From Bradyrhizobium australiense (GTDB lineage: Bacteria; Pseudomonadota; Alphaproteobacteria; Rhizobiales; Xanthobacteraceae), in the NCBI RefSeq assembly GCF_013114825.1, contig NZ_JAAVLX010000007.1, positions 638,501 through 702,500 on the forward strand: a stretch of DNA of 64,000 nt. Direction: 5' to 3'. The stretch's first letter is position 1. Every line of letters begins with the position of its first letter. Below, in pieces: positions 36,859 through 45,521 of the stretch. The position numbers and the translations under genes are program-made. Below the pieces are notes generated by a model. That model had not been told where the DNA came from, made no database searches, and saw only the letters and a list, made by a program, of their open reading frames with translations.

Positions 36859-38040
36859 TTGAACATTCTTTTGTTGACCAGCGAGTTCGCCCCCGCGATG
36901 GGCGGGATTGGGACCTACGCCCGCGAAATCGCGGCGGCCGCCAGCCGGCTCGGCGCGAAGGTCACGGTGGTCGCGCCCGATTACGCGCGGCAGACTGCGG
37001 ACGACGACCGCACCCTGCCCTTCGAGGTGGTTCGCTACAGCGGCGGTCTCCACTCGATGCGCGACATGCCGCGCAAGATCATGCTGGCACGCCGCAACGT
37101 CGGCGGCCATCAATACGACGTGATTCATGCCGCCGATTGGCCGTTCTTCATTCCGGTCGCGCTTTCGAGATGGCGAACGCCGGCGCGGGTCTTGATGACG
37201 GTGCATGGTACCGAGATCAATGAAACGCAGACGCCGCTGAAGCGCATGGCGATCCGTGGCGCCGGGGTGTTCGGGCCGCGGACCGAGGTCGTCGCCAACA
37301 GCCGCTTTACCGAGACGCTGTTCCGCGAACGGTTTGCCGTCGACCCGCGCCGGATCAGCGCAATCAATCTCGGCGTATCGGAATTCTGGTTCGGCGGGCG
37401 ACGGACGCGCCGGGAGATTCGCCTGGCCCATCGTCTGCCGGAAAACCGGCTGGTGATGATCACGGTGGCGCGGATCACGCGCCGCAAGGGGCATCATCTG
37501 ACGCTTGCTGCGCTATCACAGCTTCCTGACGATCTGCGCGATCGCATCACGTGGCTCGTGATCGGACCGGACGGCGAAGCCGATTATGTCAGCGATTTGC
37601 GGCGGGATGCCCGCCATGCGGAATGCGACATTCGTTTCCTCGGCCCGCAATCGAACGAAGACATCCGCGATCTCTATGCGGCATCGGATTTCTTTTGCTT
37701 GACGGGTCTCCCCGACACGACCGGCCGGGTGGAGGGATTTGGGTTGGTCTATCTCGAAGCCGGAGCCGCCGGCCTGCCGAGCGTTGCGACCGAAGTCGGC
37801 GGCGTGCCTGACGCCGTGCTCGCCGACGAGACCGGAATTCTCGTGCCGCCGTCCGCGGAAAGCATATCGCAGGCGATTGCGGAGCTGACTTCAGATCGGG
37901 GCTTGCGAGCGATTCTCGCAGCAGGCGCCTCGGCCCATGCCCGCGCCCTTTCGTGGGAACGATGCGCGGCGACAACGTATGGCCTTTCCTATGCGGGCAA
38001 GCGGGCCTCCGCGGATCGCGCTCTGGGAATAACGGCATGA
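36859..38040 (+). CDS. Glycosyltransferase, GT4-like
   Basis: 393 residues from TTG at 36859 with GAGGG upstream, ten bases after the previous stop; no suitable ATG fits the N-terminal fold (NILLLTSEFAPAMGGIGTY). C-terminal domain: ITVARITRRKGHHLTL and the donor motif GRVEGFGLVYLEAGAAGLPSV. Closest in style to mannosyl- or glucosyltransferases of the GT4 PimB/WcaL type. Its stop overlaps the start of a small exported protein. Confidence 0.9.
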   Translation: MNILLLTSEFAPAMGGIGTYAREIAAAASRLGAKVTVVAPDYARQTADDDRTLPFEVVRYSGGLHSMRDMPRKIMLARRNVGGHQYDVIHAADWPFFIPVALSRWRTPARVLMTVHGTEINETQTPLKRMAIRGAGVFGPRTEVVANSRFTETLFRERFAVDPRRISAINLGVSEFWFGGRRTRREIRLAHRLPENRLVMITVARITRRKGHHLTLAALSQLPDDLRDRITWLVIGPDGEADYVSDLRRDARHAECDIRFLGPQSNEDIRDLYAASDFFCLTGLPDTTGRVEGFGLVYLEAGAAGLPSVATEVGGVPDAVLADETGILVPPSAESISQAIAELTSDRGLRAILAAGASAHARALSWERCAATTYGLSYAGKRASADRALGITA

Positions 38041-38447
38041 AGCTCGCGGTCGCGACCGCGATACTGCTGACGCTCGCGACCGGCGCAGCGCGAGCGGATA
38101 ACGAGAACTGCCGCAAGAGCCGCGAGTTCCTCCTGGGAACGCCCGGCGACCTGTCCCTGACGCCCCAGGCCTATAACGACCTGTTCAAGATCTGCCTCGC
38201 AACCGCTGCCATGCCCAATGTGAAGGATGCGTACATCCTGCGGGACGGCGGCATCGCGGTGATCCCCAAGCAGGACAGCGTTTCGGCGACCGCCGCCACG
38301 CTGGCGCAGTTCTGCGACGCCTATCCTCGCGGCGTGCTGCGCTTCATCACCCGCAAGGAACAGCCGTCCATGCGCTCCGTAACCGACGTCGCACGAATGT
38401 CATCGACCTCGTCGACGCCGTGCAAAAAGATTAAAGGCGTTTTGTAG
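38037..38447 (+). CDS. Small exported cysteine-containing protein, unknown
   Basis: 136 residues. The ATG overlaps the TGA of the glycosyltransferase (ATGA), so it is translationally coupled to the polysaccharide unit. A Sec signal peptide (KLAVATAILLTLATGAARA) precedes a mature part with four cysteines (ENCRKS, FKICLA, AQFCDA, TPCKK) that could form two disulphides in the periplasm. No family recognised. Coupling suggests a periplasmic accessory of polymer export or modification. Confidence 0.7.
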   Translation: MKLAVATAILLTLATGAARADNENCRKSREFLLGTPGDLSLTPQAYNDLFKICLATAAMPNVKDAYILRDGGIAVIPKQDSVSATAATLAQFCDAYPRGVLRFITRKEQPSMRSVTDVARMSSTSSTPCKKIKGVL

Positions 38448-38470
38448 AATCGCGCGCCATCCGTCGAAAC

Positions 38471-39451
38471 TCACTTCTGCCGGTTGTAATAGTCCGGCAT
38501 GGCGTGCGGATCCATCGCCTGTTCGGCCCGTCGCCCGAGAAAGAAGAAGCCGCTGGCGGCGTCCGCTGCGGCTCGGCCGCGGCCGAACGCATCGAGATAT
38601 CTGATCCAGAAGAACGGCAGCACGATCAGGCGCGACAGCTTGTTGCCCGCGCCGAGCGCACGCGCGAAATAGCGGATCGACCATTCCAGCGCCACGCCGG
38701 CGCCGCCGACCGGTCCGGCGCTGATTTCGGAAAATCGCCTGAACAGCCAGCGGTGACCGCTCTGCGTGAAACGCGAGAAGTCATAGGCCCGCTCGTGGAC
38801 CTGCTGCATGAACGGCGTCTCCGCGTAGACCACGCCCTCCAGCCGGAGCACCCGATGCAGTTCGGCAACGACGGTTGTCGGCTCCAGCACGTGTTCCAGC
38901 ACCGCCTGCACCCAGACGCCATCGAACACGCCGTCTTCGAAGGGCAATCTGTGGGCATCGGCGACCAGCACCGTGTGCGGCGATGCATAGACGTCGGTGC
39001 CGACGAGTTCGATGGAATCGTCGCGATAGAGCTCGTCGGCGCCCAAACCGATGGTCCCGCCTCCGACTACGAGCACGGCAGGCCGCTTCGACTCCCGCTT
39101 CAACAGATCGATAAATTTCATGCTGTTGGCGACCGCGACCGGATTGCCCCCGAAGGTAAAGCGATGCAGACGCGATCCGATGGAACGTCGGCTGACGTCC
39201 CGCTGCAGCGCCGAGCCGTTCTCGGCGCCATACATTTTTCGATCGAAAATGCTGGCTGCAAAGTCGATCAAAACCGGCTGGGCGCCGATCATCGGAAACC
39301 CGGCCCTGCTATAATCACAGGCACGGTTCGAACAAGACGGCTGTGACCACACGTTCCGCAGCGACGACGAACAGCGGGGACAGCGAAGACGCTTTTTCCA
39401 GTGCGCGGGTTCCGTATTCGCTAACGAATGGTCGACGGCAGAAAGCTGCAA
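38471..39451 (-). CDS. SAM-dependent methyltransferase with N-terminal zinc ribbon
   Basis: 326 residues from TTG at 39451 with GAGG eight bases upstream. The N-terminus has a CPRC...C..C ribbon (Trm112-like), common in methyltransferases of sugar or lipid biosynthesis. The SAM domain has VLVVGGGTIGLGADEL, LVADAHRLPFEDGVFDGVWVQ and a VLEHV motif. Located at the end of the exopolysaccharide region, it may methylate the polymer. Acceptor unknown. Confidence 0.82.
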   Translation of the reverse strand: MQLSAVDHSLANTEPAHWKKRLRCPRCSSSLRNVWSQPSCSNRACDYSRAGFPMIGAQPVLIDFAASIFDRKMYGAENGSALQRDVSRRSIGSRLHRFTFGGNPVAVANSMKFIDLLKRESKRPAVLVVGGGTIGLGADELYRDDSIELVGTDVYASPHTVLVADAHRLPFEDGVFDGVWVQAVLEHVLEPTTVVAELHRVLRLEGVVYAETPFMQQVHERAYDFSRFTQSGHRWLFRRFSEISAGPVGGAGVALEWSIRYFARALGAGNKLSRLIVLPFFWIRYLDAFGRGRAAADAASGFFFLGRRAEQAMDPHAMPDYYNRQK

Positions 39452-39850
39452 AGAAGGACCTCATATGTCATTTCTTCTGCCCTGCCCCGCTTGTGGCTCG
39501 CAATCGAGGCTATTTCGAATGCGATGACAGCGCAACAACGCGTGGACCGGGAACAACTCGGATGGTTGCAATTTGGATGTCGCGGGAAGCTGCAGCCAGA
39601 TGCCACCGTTGGGCTTGCGGAAACGCAACGCACGAACCCGCCCTGCCGTTTCGAGCAAATTTTAGGATTTATCGAAATACCTTCCAGCCGGCTCGTTCCG
39701 CGTAACCCGCTGTTTTGGCGACATCGGCCTCAGCCGACGTAACCCGGCATTGACGAGGCGATCGATTGGAGATTTGACAATTCCCGCCCCCAGAGGAACC
39801 TTGATCTACTGGGCCGGCTTGTCATCTGATGGATCGAGGAGTTCTTCTGC
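39452..39850. other. Gene-free region upstream of the methyltransferase
   Basis: 399 bases. A 20-residue frame at 39465-39527 with a CPACG motif and a purine-rich upstream stretch is the only structured candidate, and I do not consider it supported. Otherwise nothing recognisable. Confidence 0.5.
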
Positions 39851-40201
39851 GTGTCTGCCCGCGAACCATCGCAGCGACCGGAGGGATCCGGTTCGCTTCA
39901 GGTTTTCGTCCTCGACATCGATCGGCGGCCGACGCTGGCGTTCGAAGCGACCAGCCTTGCGGACGCGCAGGAAATCTGCCGCGATGCCGACCTGCTAACC
40001 GATCTGGCCGCACTTACCTCGGACGGTGTCCCGGTCTGCACGCCAAGTTCAACGCTCAGCCTCCGGGCGGCAGCGCAAGAGGAGATCGCAGCGTTCCGCC
40101 ATGCGGTCGATCGGGCCCCGGCATCCGATCAGCCCACAATGACATTTCTGGTCAAGATCGACGGTGTCATGGTCGTAACGATCGGCCCGGAACAGGCCTG
40201 A
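39851..40201 (+). CDS. Hypothetical protein (116 residues)
   Basis: GTG start with GAGGAG nine bases upstream. A soluble, acidic alpha/beta protein without signal peptide or membrane segment; no family recognised. Short conserved-looking stretches include VFVLDIDRRPTLAFEA and TFLVKIDGVMVVTIGPEQA. Convergent with the RTX glycosidase gene, ending 19 bases from it. Could be a small regulatory or immunity-like partner; no evidence for either. Confidence 0.6.
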   Translation: MSAREPSQRPEGSGSLQVFVLDIDRRPTLAFEATSLADAQEICRDADLLTDLAALTSDGVPVCTPSSTLSLRAAAQEEIAAFRHAVDRAPASDQPTMTFLVKIDGVMVVTIGPEQA

Positions 40202-40220
40202 ACCCAGCGCATCCGCCCGA

Positions 40221-42542
40221 TCAGGCGAAGAGCAGATGATCCGCCATCAGAAACGCCGCGCCGGCGAGCGTGACGGATGGGTCATGACCGGGATCGATGA
40301 CAGCACCGAAGCCGGAGAGATGCGCGACGTCGGCGGCAATCGTGGATTCGATCTGGACGACCTCGCGACCGATCGGCCCCTCCGCCTTGAAGGCGCTTAC
40401 CTCATGGTGTCTGACGGTCTCGCTGAAAACGAACGTACCATGGCCTACACTGCTTGGGATGTCGCCGGCAGCAGTCGAGGTCAGAGTGACACCAGCCGGA
40501 TGGGCCTTCACGCCTCGCCCGCCGTCATGATTGTCGAAGGCTGTCGCGGCCCTCCGTGCGGTCCCCTCGAATTCCAATTGAGAATGCGATGCGTCGAGGA
40601 TGAACTGATCGCGGAAGCTGCCGGCGAAGTGCTGCACAAAGTCCAGCAGATGACGCGCGGCATGAGGGCGGACACTTTCGACCGCATCATCGCCGTCGAC
40701 CGGTGGCGAAGAGGCGGAGTTGCCGTCTGTCGCCAGCATTTTCAGCATGCTGCCGGAGCTCCGCGCCATGCTGGCGAACAGCCCGCTGGTGTCGATCACG
40801 TCGTCGGCGAACTGCAGGAATTCAAGATGTGTGAGATGATCGGTGCCGTCGCGGCCCGCGATGCGGTCGTTCACCACCAGTTGGCCGTCGACGACCGAGA
40901 TGTCGTAGTCGCGTGCGTTGCCGGAAAATTTTGCCGTATCGATGCCTTCTCCACCCTCGATGGTGTCGTCACCGGCGCCGCCCGTGAAGAGATCATTGCC
41001 TGCGCCGCCATCAATCACGTCGTTGTCCGTCGCCGCGCCGGAAAGCCAATCCTGGTGGCTGGCCATATCGACATGGAGATTGTGGACGTAGAGATCGAAC
41101 GTGCCCGGCGAGCTTGCATTGGCGGCATCAGCCGGCGTCAGCGCGACGCCGTTGATCAGGAAATCCTTGATATGCAGCGCCCGCCCTGGTGTGGCGTTCG
41201 CCAGGTTGATGTCGATGGAGGCAATTGCACCGAAATCGACGAAGCTTATCGTGAAGGTCTGGTATTCAGATGGGTCCGCGGCCGGCTTGAACTCCATCAA
41301 TCCGGATACCGGCTGACCGTCGAACTTGATTTGGGCTTGGGCGCCGACACCGCCGACCACCGAGCCGTAGCCAACGAGGGTAATTGTCGTTACCGCCAGT
41401 TTGCCGCTGGTCGCGGGACCGCCGACAATGATGTCCGCACCGGCACCGCCGTGAATGATGTCATCGCCCAGCCCGGCATTGATCGTGTCATCACCCCGGC
41501 CGAGGTCGATGAGGTCGGCGACGGCCGATCCTCTTGTAGCAAGATCGGGCACGGCTCCGTCGCCATGAAAATACTGCGAGACGATCGCCTCGGCCGGCTT
41601 TCCCATCACGGAATAGCCCGTGCTGGAATACTGGTTGTTGAGATCCCATTGCCAGAGCTCGACTCCCTTGAACCAGCCGCCGCCATGCGCCGTCCAGACC
41701 TGGAAGAGAGCGTTGAAGGCGTCCGCCTGCTCCAGCAGGTCAGGCGTGCCATTGCTGGTCCACGATCCCGGAGAAATGGCGGTGCCATCGATGCTGCGAT
41801 AGCCGACCTCCGTCATCAGTAACGGCTTGTCGTATTTGGTCGCGAGCGAATGGAGAAAGTCGACCGGCGATTTGTAGTCGAACGCCGCTGCGTAATAGGC
41901 ATTGACCGGAACGGCAGTCCAGGCGTCGACCAGATCCTGCACGGTCGGCGCAGTGCTGGCCGTCAATGGCGGATAGGTGTTGACGCCGATCGTGTCGAGC
42001 TGATCCCAGAAGCTGACATGGGAAGCTTCATCGGTCGCCGCTGCATAGGTCAGTTCGCCATGATAGACCTCGCGGACCGCCGCAATGAGATCGATCCAGT
42101 AGCCGCGATACTGCGCGCCGGACAGGCTGTTCATCTCGTTGCCGATCGCGAACATCTCCACGCCGCCGGCCTGCGCGACGCCAGCGAGATGCACGATCTC
42201 AGCCTTGTAGGACGCGAAGAAGCCCGCGACATCCGCCGGCGCCAGGCTCGATACCCTGGTTCCGTTCAAGGTCGAGAGCGAGGCCTTGAACAGCACCGAC
42301 AGGCCGGCGTCATGCGCGGCCTGAAAGCCTGTCAGCAGGCTGGCGTCGCTTTCGGTCTTGGTTGGTTCGGCAAAGACCGAATTGGACGTTCCGGTCTGTG
42401 TCCAGATCCTGGCCGTGAGCTCGATCGAATTCGATCCGAGCGACGCAATCTTTTGAAATGCCTGCTTGGCCGAGGCGCTCGAGAATTGCCCATTCCATTC
42501 GGACAATGCGCCAAAACCCTGAACCTCGAAAATGCTTGCCAC
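40221..42542 (-). CDS. Secreted RTX glycosidase: GH113-like catalytic domain, CBM60-like module and calcium-binding repeats
   Basis: 773 residues, GTG start. Residues 1-325 resemble the GH113/GH5 TIM barrel, with likely acid/base E136 (AIGNEMN) and nucleophile E245 (LLMTEVGYRS). RTX nonapeptides follow (DLGRGDDTINAGLGDDIIHG, 346-365). Next is a carbohydrate-binding region resembling CBM60 (about 380-490), a second RTX block (DNDVIDGGAGNDLFTGGAGD, 507-526), then about 180 residues of unknown structure. There is no N-terminal signal; RTX proteins leave by type I secretion, and the PrtD/HlyD pair at 1-3503 is the only such exporter here. It probably cuts a mannan- or xylan-like polymer, perhaps the locus's own product. 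Confidence 0.88.
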   Translation of the reverse strand: MASIFEVQGFGALSEWNGQFSSASAKQAFQKIASLGSNSIELTARIWTQTGTSNSVFAEPTKTESDASLLTGFQAAHDAGLSVLFKASLSTLNGTRVSSLAPADVAGFFASYKAEIVHLAGVAQAGGVEMFAIGNEMNSLSGAQYRGYWIDLIAAVREVYHGELTYAAATDEASHVSFWDQLDTIGVNTYPPLTASTAPTVQDLVDAWTAVPVNAYYAAAFDYKSPVDFLHSLATKYDKPLLMTEVGYRSIDGTAISPGSWTSNGTPDLLEQADAFNALFQVWTAHGGGWFKGVELWQWDLNNQYSSTGYSVMGKPAEAIVSQYFHGDGAVPDLATRGSAVADLIDLGRGDDTINAGLGDDIIHGGAGADIIVGGPATSGKLAVTTITLVGYGSVVGGVGAQAQIKFDGQPVSGLMEFKPAADPSEYQTFTISFVDFGAIASIDINLANATPGRALHIKDFLINGVALTPADAANASSPGTFDLYVHNLHVDMASHQDWLSGAATDNDVIDGGAGNDLFTGGAGDDTIEGGEGIDTAKFSGNARDYDISVVDGQLVVNDRIAGRDGTDHLTHLEFLQFADDVIDTSGLFASMARSSGSMLKMLATDGNSASSPPVDGDDAVESVRPHAARHLLDFVQHFAGSFRDQFILDASHSQLEFEGTARRAATAFDNHDGGRGVKAHPAGVTLTSTAAGDIPSSVGHGTFVFSETVRHHEVSAFKAEGPIGREVVQIESTIAADVAHLSGFGAVIDPGHDPSVTLAGAAFLMADHLLFA

Positions 42543-42893
42543 GCCTGCGTCCCACCAATGTGCGACGGATAGCGCGAGGAATTTACGTTCAGCTTAAGAT
42601 CACTTGGTGTTTCTACGCAGGAGCCGTCGATTTTTTCAGCGAGCTTCACAGCGCTGAACGATTGTCCTGGCAAGTTCCGGCGCGGGAACTTCGCCGCTCA
42701 ATCCGTGCTCAATGCCTTGCCGAACCAGCCCACGAATTTCCCGCCCAGAGCAAGGCGTTCTTTCTGCCATTGATGAAGGAATTCATTGCTCGCCGCACCG
42801 GCGCGCGCGGCGCCAACCGCTGGCGCTAAATCGACACGTCGTCCGCAACGAGGTTTCCGTCCTAAGGTTCGCGATTGGAGAACGATTGCTTCA
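42543..42893. other. Gene-free region
   Basis: 351 bases upstream of the RTX glycosidase and downstream of the small DUF4167 gene. No supported gene, repeat or RNA seen. It should include the glycosidase promoter. Confidence 0.5.
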
Positions 42894-43154
42894 TCATCCG
42901 CTGTGTCTCAGCCGCTGCTTGGGCCGAATTGCCGGCGGCGGCGACAGCCGCCCGCCGTGCGCCTCATCGTGCATCGACCGCAAATAGTGCTCGGCGTGCT
43001 GAAGATAATTTTCCGCTGCGATCAGATCGCCCTTCAGCGCTTCGGCGCGAGCCAACTCGACGTAGCGCTCATAATTCCTCTGTGCATGCTGAGGCTGCCT
43101 CGGCAGGCGGGTGCCGACGATTTTGCTTTTCCGTGACCGTGTTCTTCTCGGCAT
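42894..43154 (-). CDS. Short DUF4167-domain protein
   Basis: 86 residues. The core QRNYERYVELARAEALKGD followed by AENYLQHAEHYLRSM is the DUF4167 motif of alphaproteobacteria. The N-terminus is basic (PRRTRSRKSK). Typical members are about 200-300 residues with long disordered tails; this is a short paralog. Some DUF4167 proteins are thought to be RNA-associated, but the function is not established. No strong ribosome-binding site is visible. Confidence 0.75.
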   Translation of the reverse strand: MPRRTRSRKSKIVGTRLPRQPQHAQRNYERYVELARAEALKGDLIAAENYLQHAEHYLRSMHDEAHGGRLSPPPAIRPKQRLRHSG

Positions 43155-43279
43155 TGTGGCAGCTGTAAAATTGATCTGCGGCGCAAGGTTGCGGCCTTCA
43201 GGAAGAGCCGCGGCGATTGCGAATTTGACTGCAAGGCACCGAAGCGAACGATGTCCGCCGCGAGCTCGAACTTGCCGCG

Positions 43280-43783
43280 CTATCGCCGACGACGCGCTCT
43301 GGTCCGGGCTGCCTTTTTGGCTGCCGCAGAGCGCCGCGCCGGGCCTTTGGTCTTTGCGGCCTTGCGAGCCGCCGCTGAGCGGGCCGAGGCGGAGCGACGC
43401 GAGGCGGCGCTTCGTGCTTGTTTCGACAGTGCTGCACGCGACGCCGTGCCACGTGGTTCACGCTTGAGGGTCTGCGATACAGCACGTGAAACGCGCGGCT
43501 GGCGTCGGGTCTTTCGCTTGCCCTGGCCCGCCTCATAGGCGTATTCGGCGCTTCTGCGGGTCGTTGCCTTGGCCTTGCCTTTTGCTGGCGGACGGAGGGG
43601 AACGCCAGCACGCCGTGCCTTGGACAGGCCGATTGCAATCGCCTGCTGTGGCGATCTCGCTCCATGTTGGCCGCGGCGGACTTTGCGAATCTCCTCATGC
43701 ACAAACTCGCCCGCCTGGGTAGTTGGCGATTTGCCCGCGCGTTTGTCCCGCTTGGCCTTCTGCACTGTTTTTCGCTCTGGCAT
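43280..43783 (-). CDS. Highly basic DUF6496-like protein with histone-H1-like tail
   Basis: 167 residues from ATG 43783 with GGAGACGATC upstream. The N-terminal 70 residues carry the motif EFVHEEIRKVRRGQHGARSP followed by QQAIAIGLSKARRAG, seen in small DUF6496-type proteins. The rest is a low-complexity Ala/Lys/Arg/Ser tail ending in repeated ARTRARRRR-type basic clusters, like histone H1 mimics. Nucleic-acid binding is likely (composition). No partner gene evident. Confidence 0.72.
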   Translation of the reverse strand: MPERKTVQKAKRDKRAGKSPTTQAGEFVHEEIRKVRRGQHGARSPQQAIAIGLSKARRAGVPLRPPAKGKAKATTRRSAEYAYEAGQGKRKTRRQPRVSRAVSQTLKREPRGTASRAALSKQARSAASRRSASARSAAARKAAKTKGPARRSAAAKKAARTRARRRR

Positions 43784-44190
43784 GATCGTCTCCAGTTGGT
43801 CGTGCGTCGCCCCGCGAAACGGCGTTGCCAGTGGCCGTTCTCTCAAGACACTAACGTTCGACCACGGGAAATGGTCCCGCCGGCGCGCTAGGCGAGTTCC
43901 TCGCGAGCACCAATGATGCCCCGATCTGCCGGAGGGAGTCAGATCGGCCGCAGGGCCAGCACCCCTCCAGTCGTCCAGCAGATCGTCGGACCCGATTCAT
44001 CAAGCGCACGAGTCCGGCGTGGCGGCACGGCCCGCCGATGCAGGTATTTGCGCCAGTCGGTAAGCATCTTGAAAAGCTGTATCGCAAACCTCTGACCGAA
44101 GCGCTCAACCGGCCGGCACGCGACGCTGGTACGGCGAATTGGGCACGATCTTGGGATGGCCCGCCGGGACCATGGAAAGTCCACCAAACG
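43784..44190. other. Gene-free region between basic protein gene and tRNA terminator
   Basis: About 400 bases. A long minus-strand frame covering 43851-44447 runs across the tRNA and is an artefact of high GC. No other element recognised. Confidence 0.5.
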
Positions 44191-44219
44191 AAAACTCCCG
44201 CAGCATCAGCTACGGGAGT
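44191..44219 (-). terminator. Intrinsic terminator of the initiator tRNA
   Basis: On the minus strand ACTCCCG and CGGGAGT form a 7-bp stem (44194-44200 with 44213-44219) around a 12-base loop with some inner pairing, followed at once by a TTTT run. It begins 11 bases after the tRNA 3' end, as expected for a single-tRNA transcript. Confidence 0.85.
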
Positions 44220-44230
44220 GTCGGTATCAT

Positions 44231-44307
<77 letters not shown>

Positions 44308-44634
44308 TTAAACCGTTGCATTGCCTTTAAAAAACCGGACCCGACGTGAAAGCCGGCCAACGCGTGTTTGCGCCGATCGATCCCGTCCGGAGGCTTCCTG
44401 AGAAGGCGACCCGGGCAAGGCCATCGGGTGCGAGGGGTATGTATCAACGTCGCCCTGCTTTGGAAAGGGGCAAGAAGGAGCTTTTGCAGATTTTATGACA
44501 GCAAAAACGAGGGGTTGGAGCCTCAAAACCGGCTTCCGGAACCACTCTTGCCATAAACGCCGCAAAAGCGGAGTTTTGCGCCCCAAGGCGCGGCCCGTCA
44601 GGTCGCCAGAACAAAAAATTCGGGGGGATGGGGC
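44308..44634. other. Region upstream of the tRNA, no gene
   Basis: 327 bases that should contain the tRNA promoter on the minus strand. A small hairpin (CGCAAAA/TTTTGCG around 44561-44580) is visible. No coding frame is supported. Confidence 0.45.
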
Positions 44635-45286
44635 GTGACCAATATCTTCGATTTCGTCGTGGTGGGCGGCGGCTCCGGCGGTTGCACGGTGGCGGGACGG
44701 CTATCGGAGGATCCGAACACGTCAGTGGCGCTACTCGATGCCCGCGGCAGGAACGACAATTGGGTGGTCACGACGCCGTTCGCACTCGTGCTGATGGTCG
44801 CCGGCAACGTCAACACTGGGCTTTCAGCCCGTGCCGCAAAAAAGGCCTCAACGGCCGCATCGGCTATCAGCCGCGCGGAAAGGGGCTCGGCGGCTCGTCG
44901 GCAATCAACGCGATGGTCTATACCCGCAGCCACCGCGCCGACTACGATCAATGGGCCTCGCTCGGCAATACCGGCTGGTCGTTCGCCGACGGGCGTTGCA
45001 GAAGAAGGAGATGTTCATGGAAGGCGTGCATAGCGATGATGACATCCGCGACCTCCTGTGCGCCCGCGTCGACACCGTCTATCACCCGGTCGGCACTGCC
45101 AAGATGGGCGTCAACAATCCGCTCGCCGTGGTCGATCCGAAGCTGAAGGTGTACGGCCTCGATGGATTGCGTGTGGTCGATGCCTCGATCATGCCGACGC
45201 TGATCGGCGGCAACACCAACGCGCCGGCCATCATGATCGGGGAAAAGGCCGCCGATATGATTAGAGCGGAGATGCGGGCGAATTGA
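44635..45286 (+). pseudogene. Decayed GMC-family FAD oxidoreductase (choline dehydrogenase-like)
   Basis: Three fragments in different frames. Fragment 1 (from 44635) has the FAD-binding start FDFVVVGGGSGGCTVAGRLS. Near 44845 the frame shifts, giving PRGKGLGGSSAINAMVYTRS and DYDQWASLGNTGWSF, the GMC signature region. From about 45005 a third frame gives the C-terminus, DTVYHPVGTAKMG through GLRVVDASIMPTLIGGNTNAP. Intact members have about 530 residues; here the middle, over 300 residues, is missing. So the gene has lost its centre by deletion and also carries a frameshift. Confidence 0.85.
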
Positions 45287-45302
45287 TTGGCGCCATGTCC
45301 TC

Positions 45303-45388
45303 CGTCATTGCGAGGAGCAGAAGCGACGAAGCAATCCATCTATCCGTCATGCCGCGGCATGGATTGCTTCGCTTCGCTCGCAATGACG
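45303..45388. repeat. Palindromic repeat, type A (copy 1)
   Basis: CGTCATTGCGAGGAGCAGAA at the left is matched in inverted orientation by the right end, GCTTCGCTCGCAATGACG; inner arms GCAATCCA and TGGATTGC also pair. The same element recurs at 49792-49879. This family is widespread in Bradyrhizobium and relatives. It follows directly after the decayed oxidoreductase. Confidence 0.85.
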
Positions 45389-45521
45389 TTGAGAGAGCCG
45401 ATTTCCGGGATCGCAATATGCAATATCCGCACGCCTCGGCGGCTTATCAGCAGCATCCGACTTGGCTAGAGTGGCCGCATCGGACTACAAGAACATCACC
45501 TGACATAACGGGAGAGAAAAA

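Noticed and set aside
39465..39527. 20-residue frame with a CPACG motif and a purine-rich upstream stretch
   Set aside because: Too short to support; the purine stretch is the complement of the methyltransferase gene's own ribosome-binding region. Ribosome profiling would be needed.
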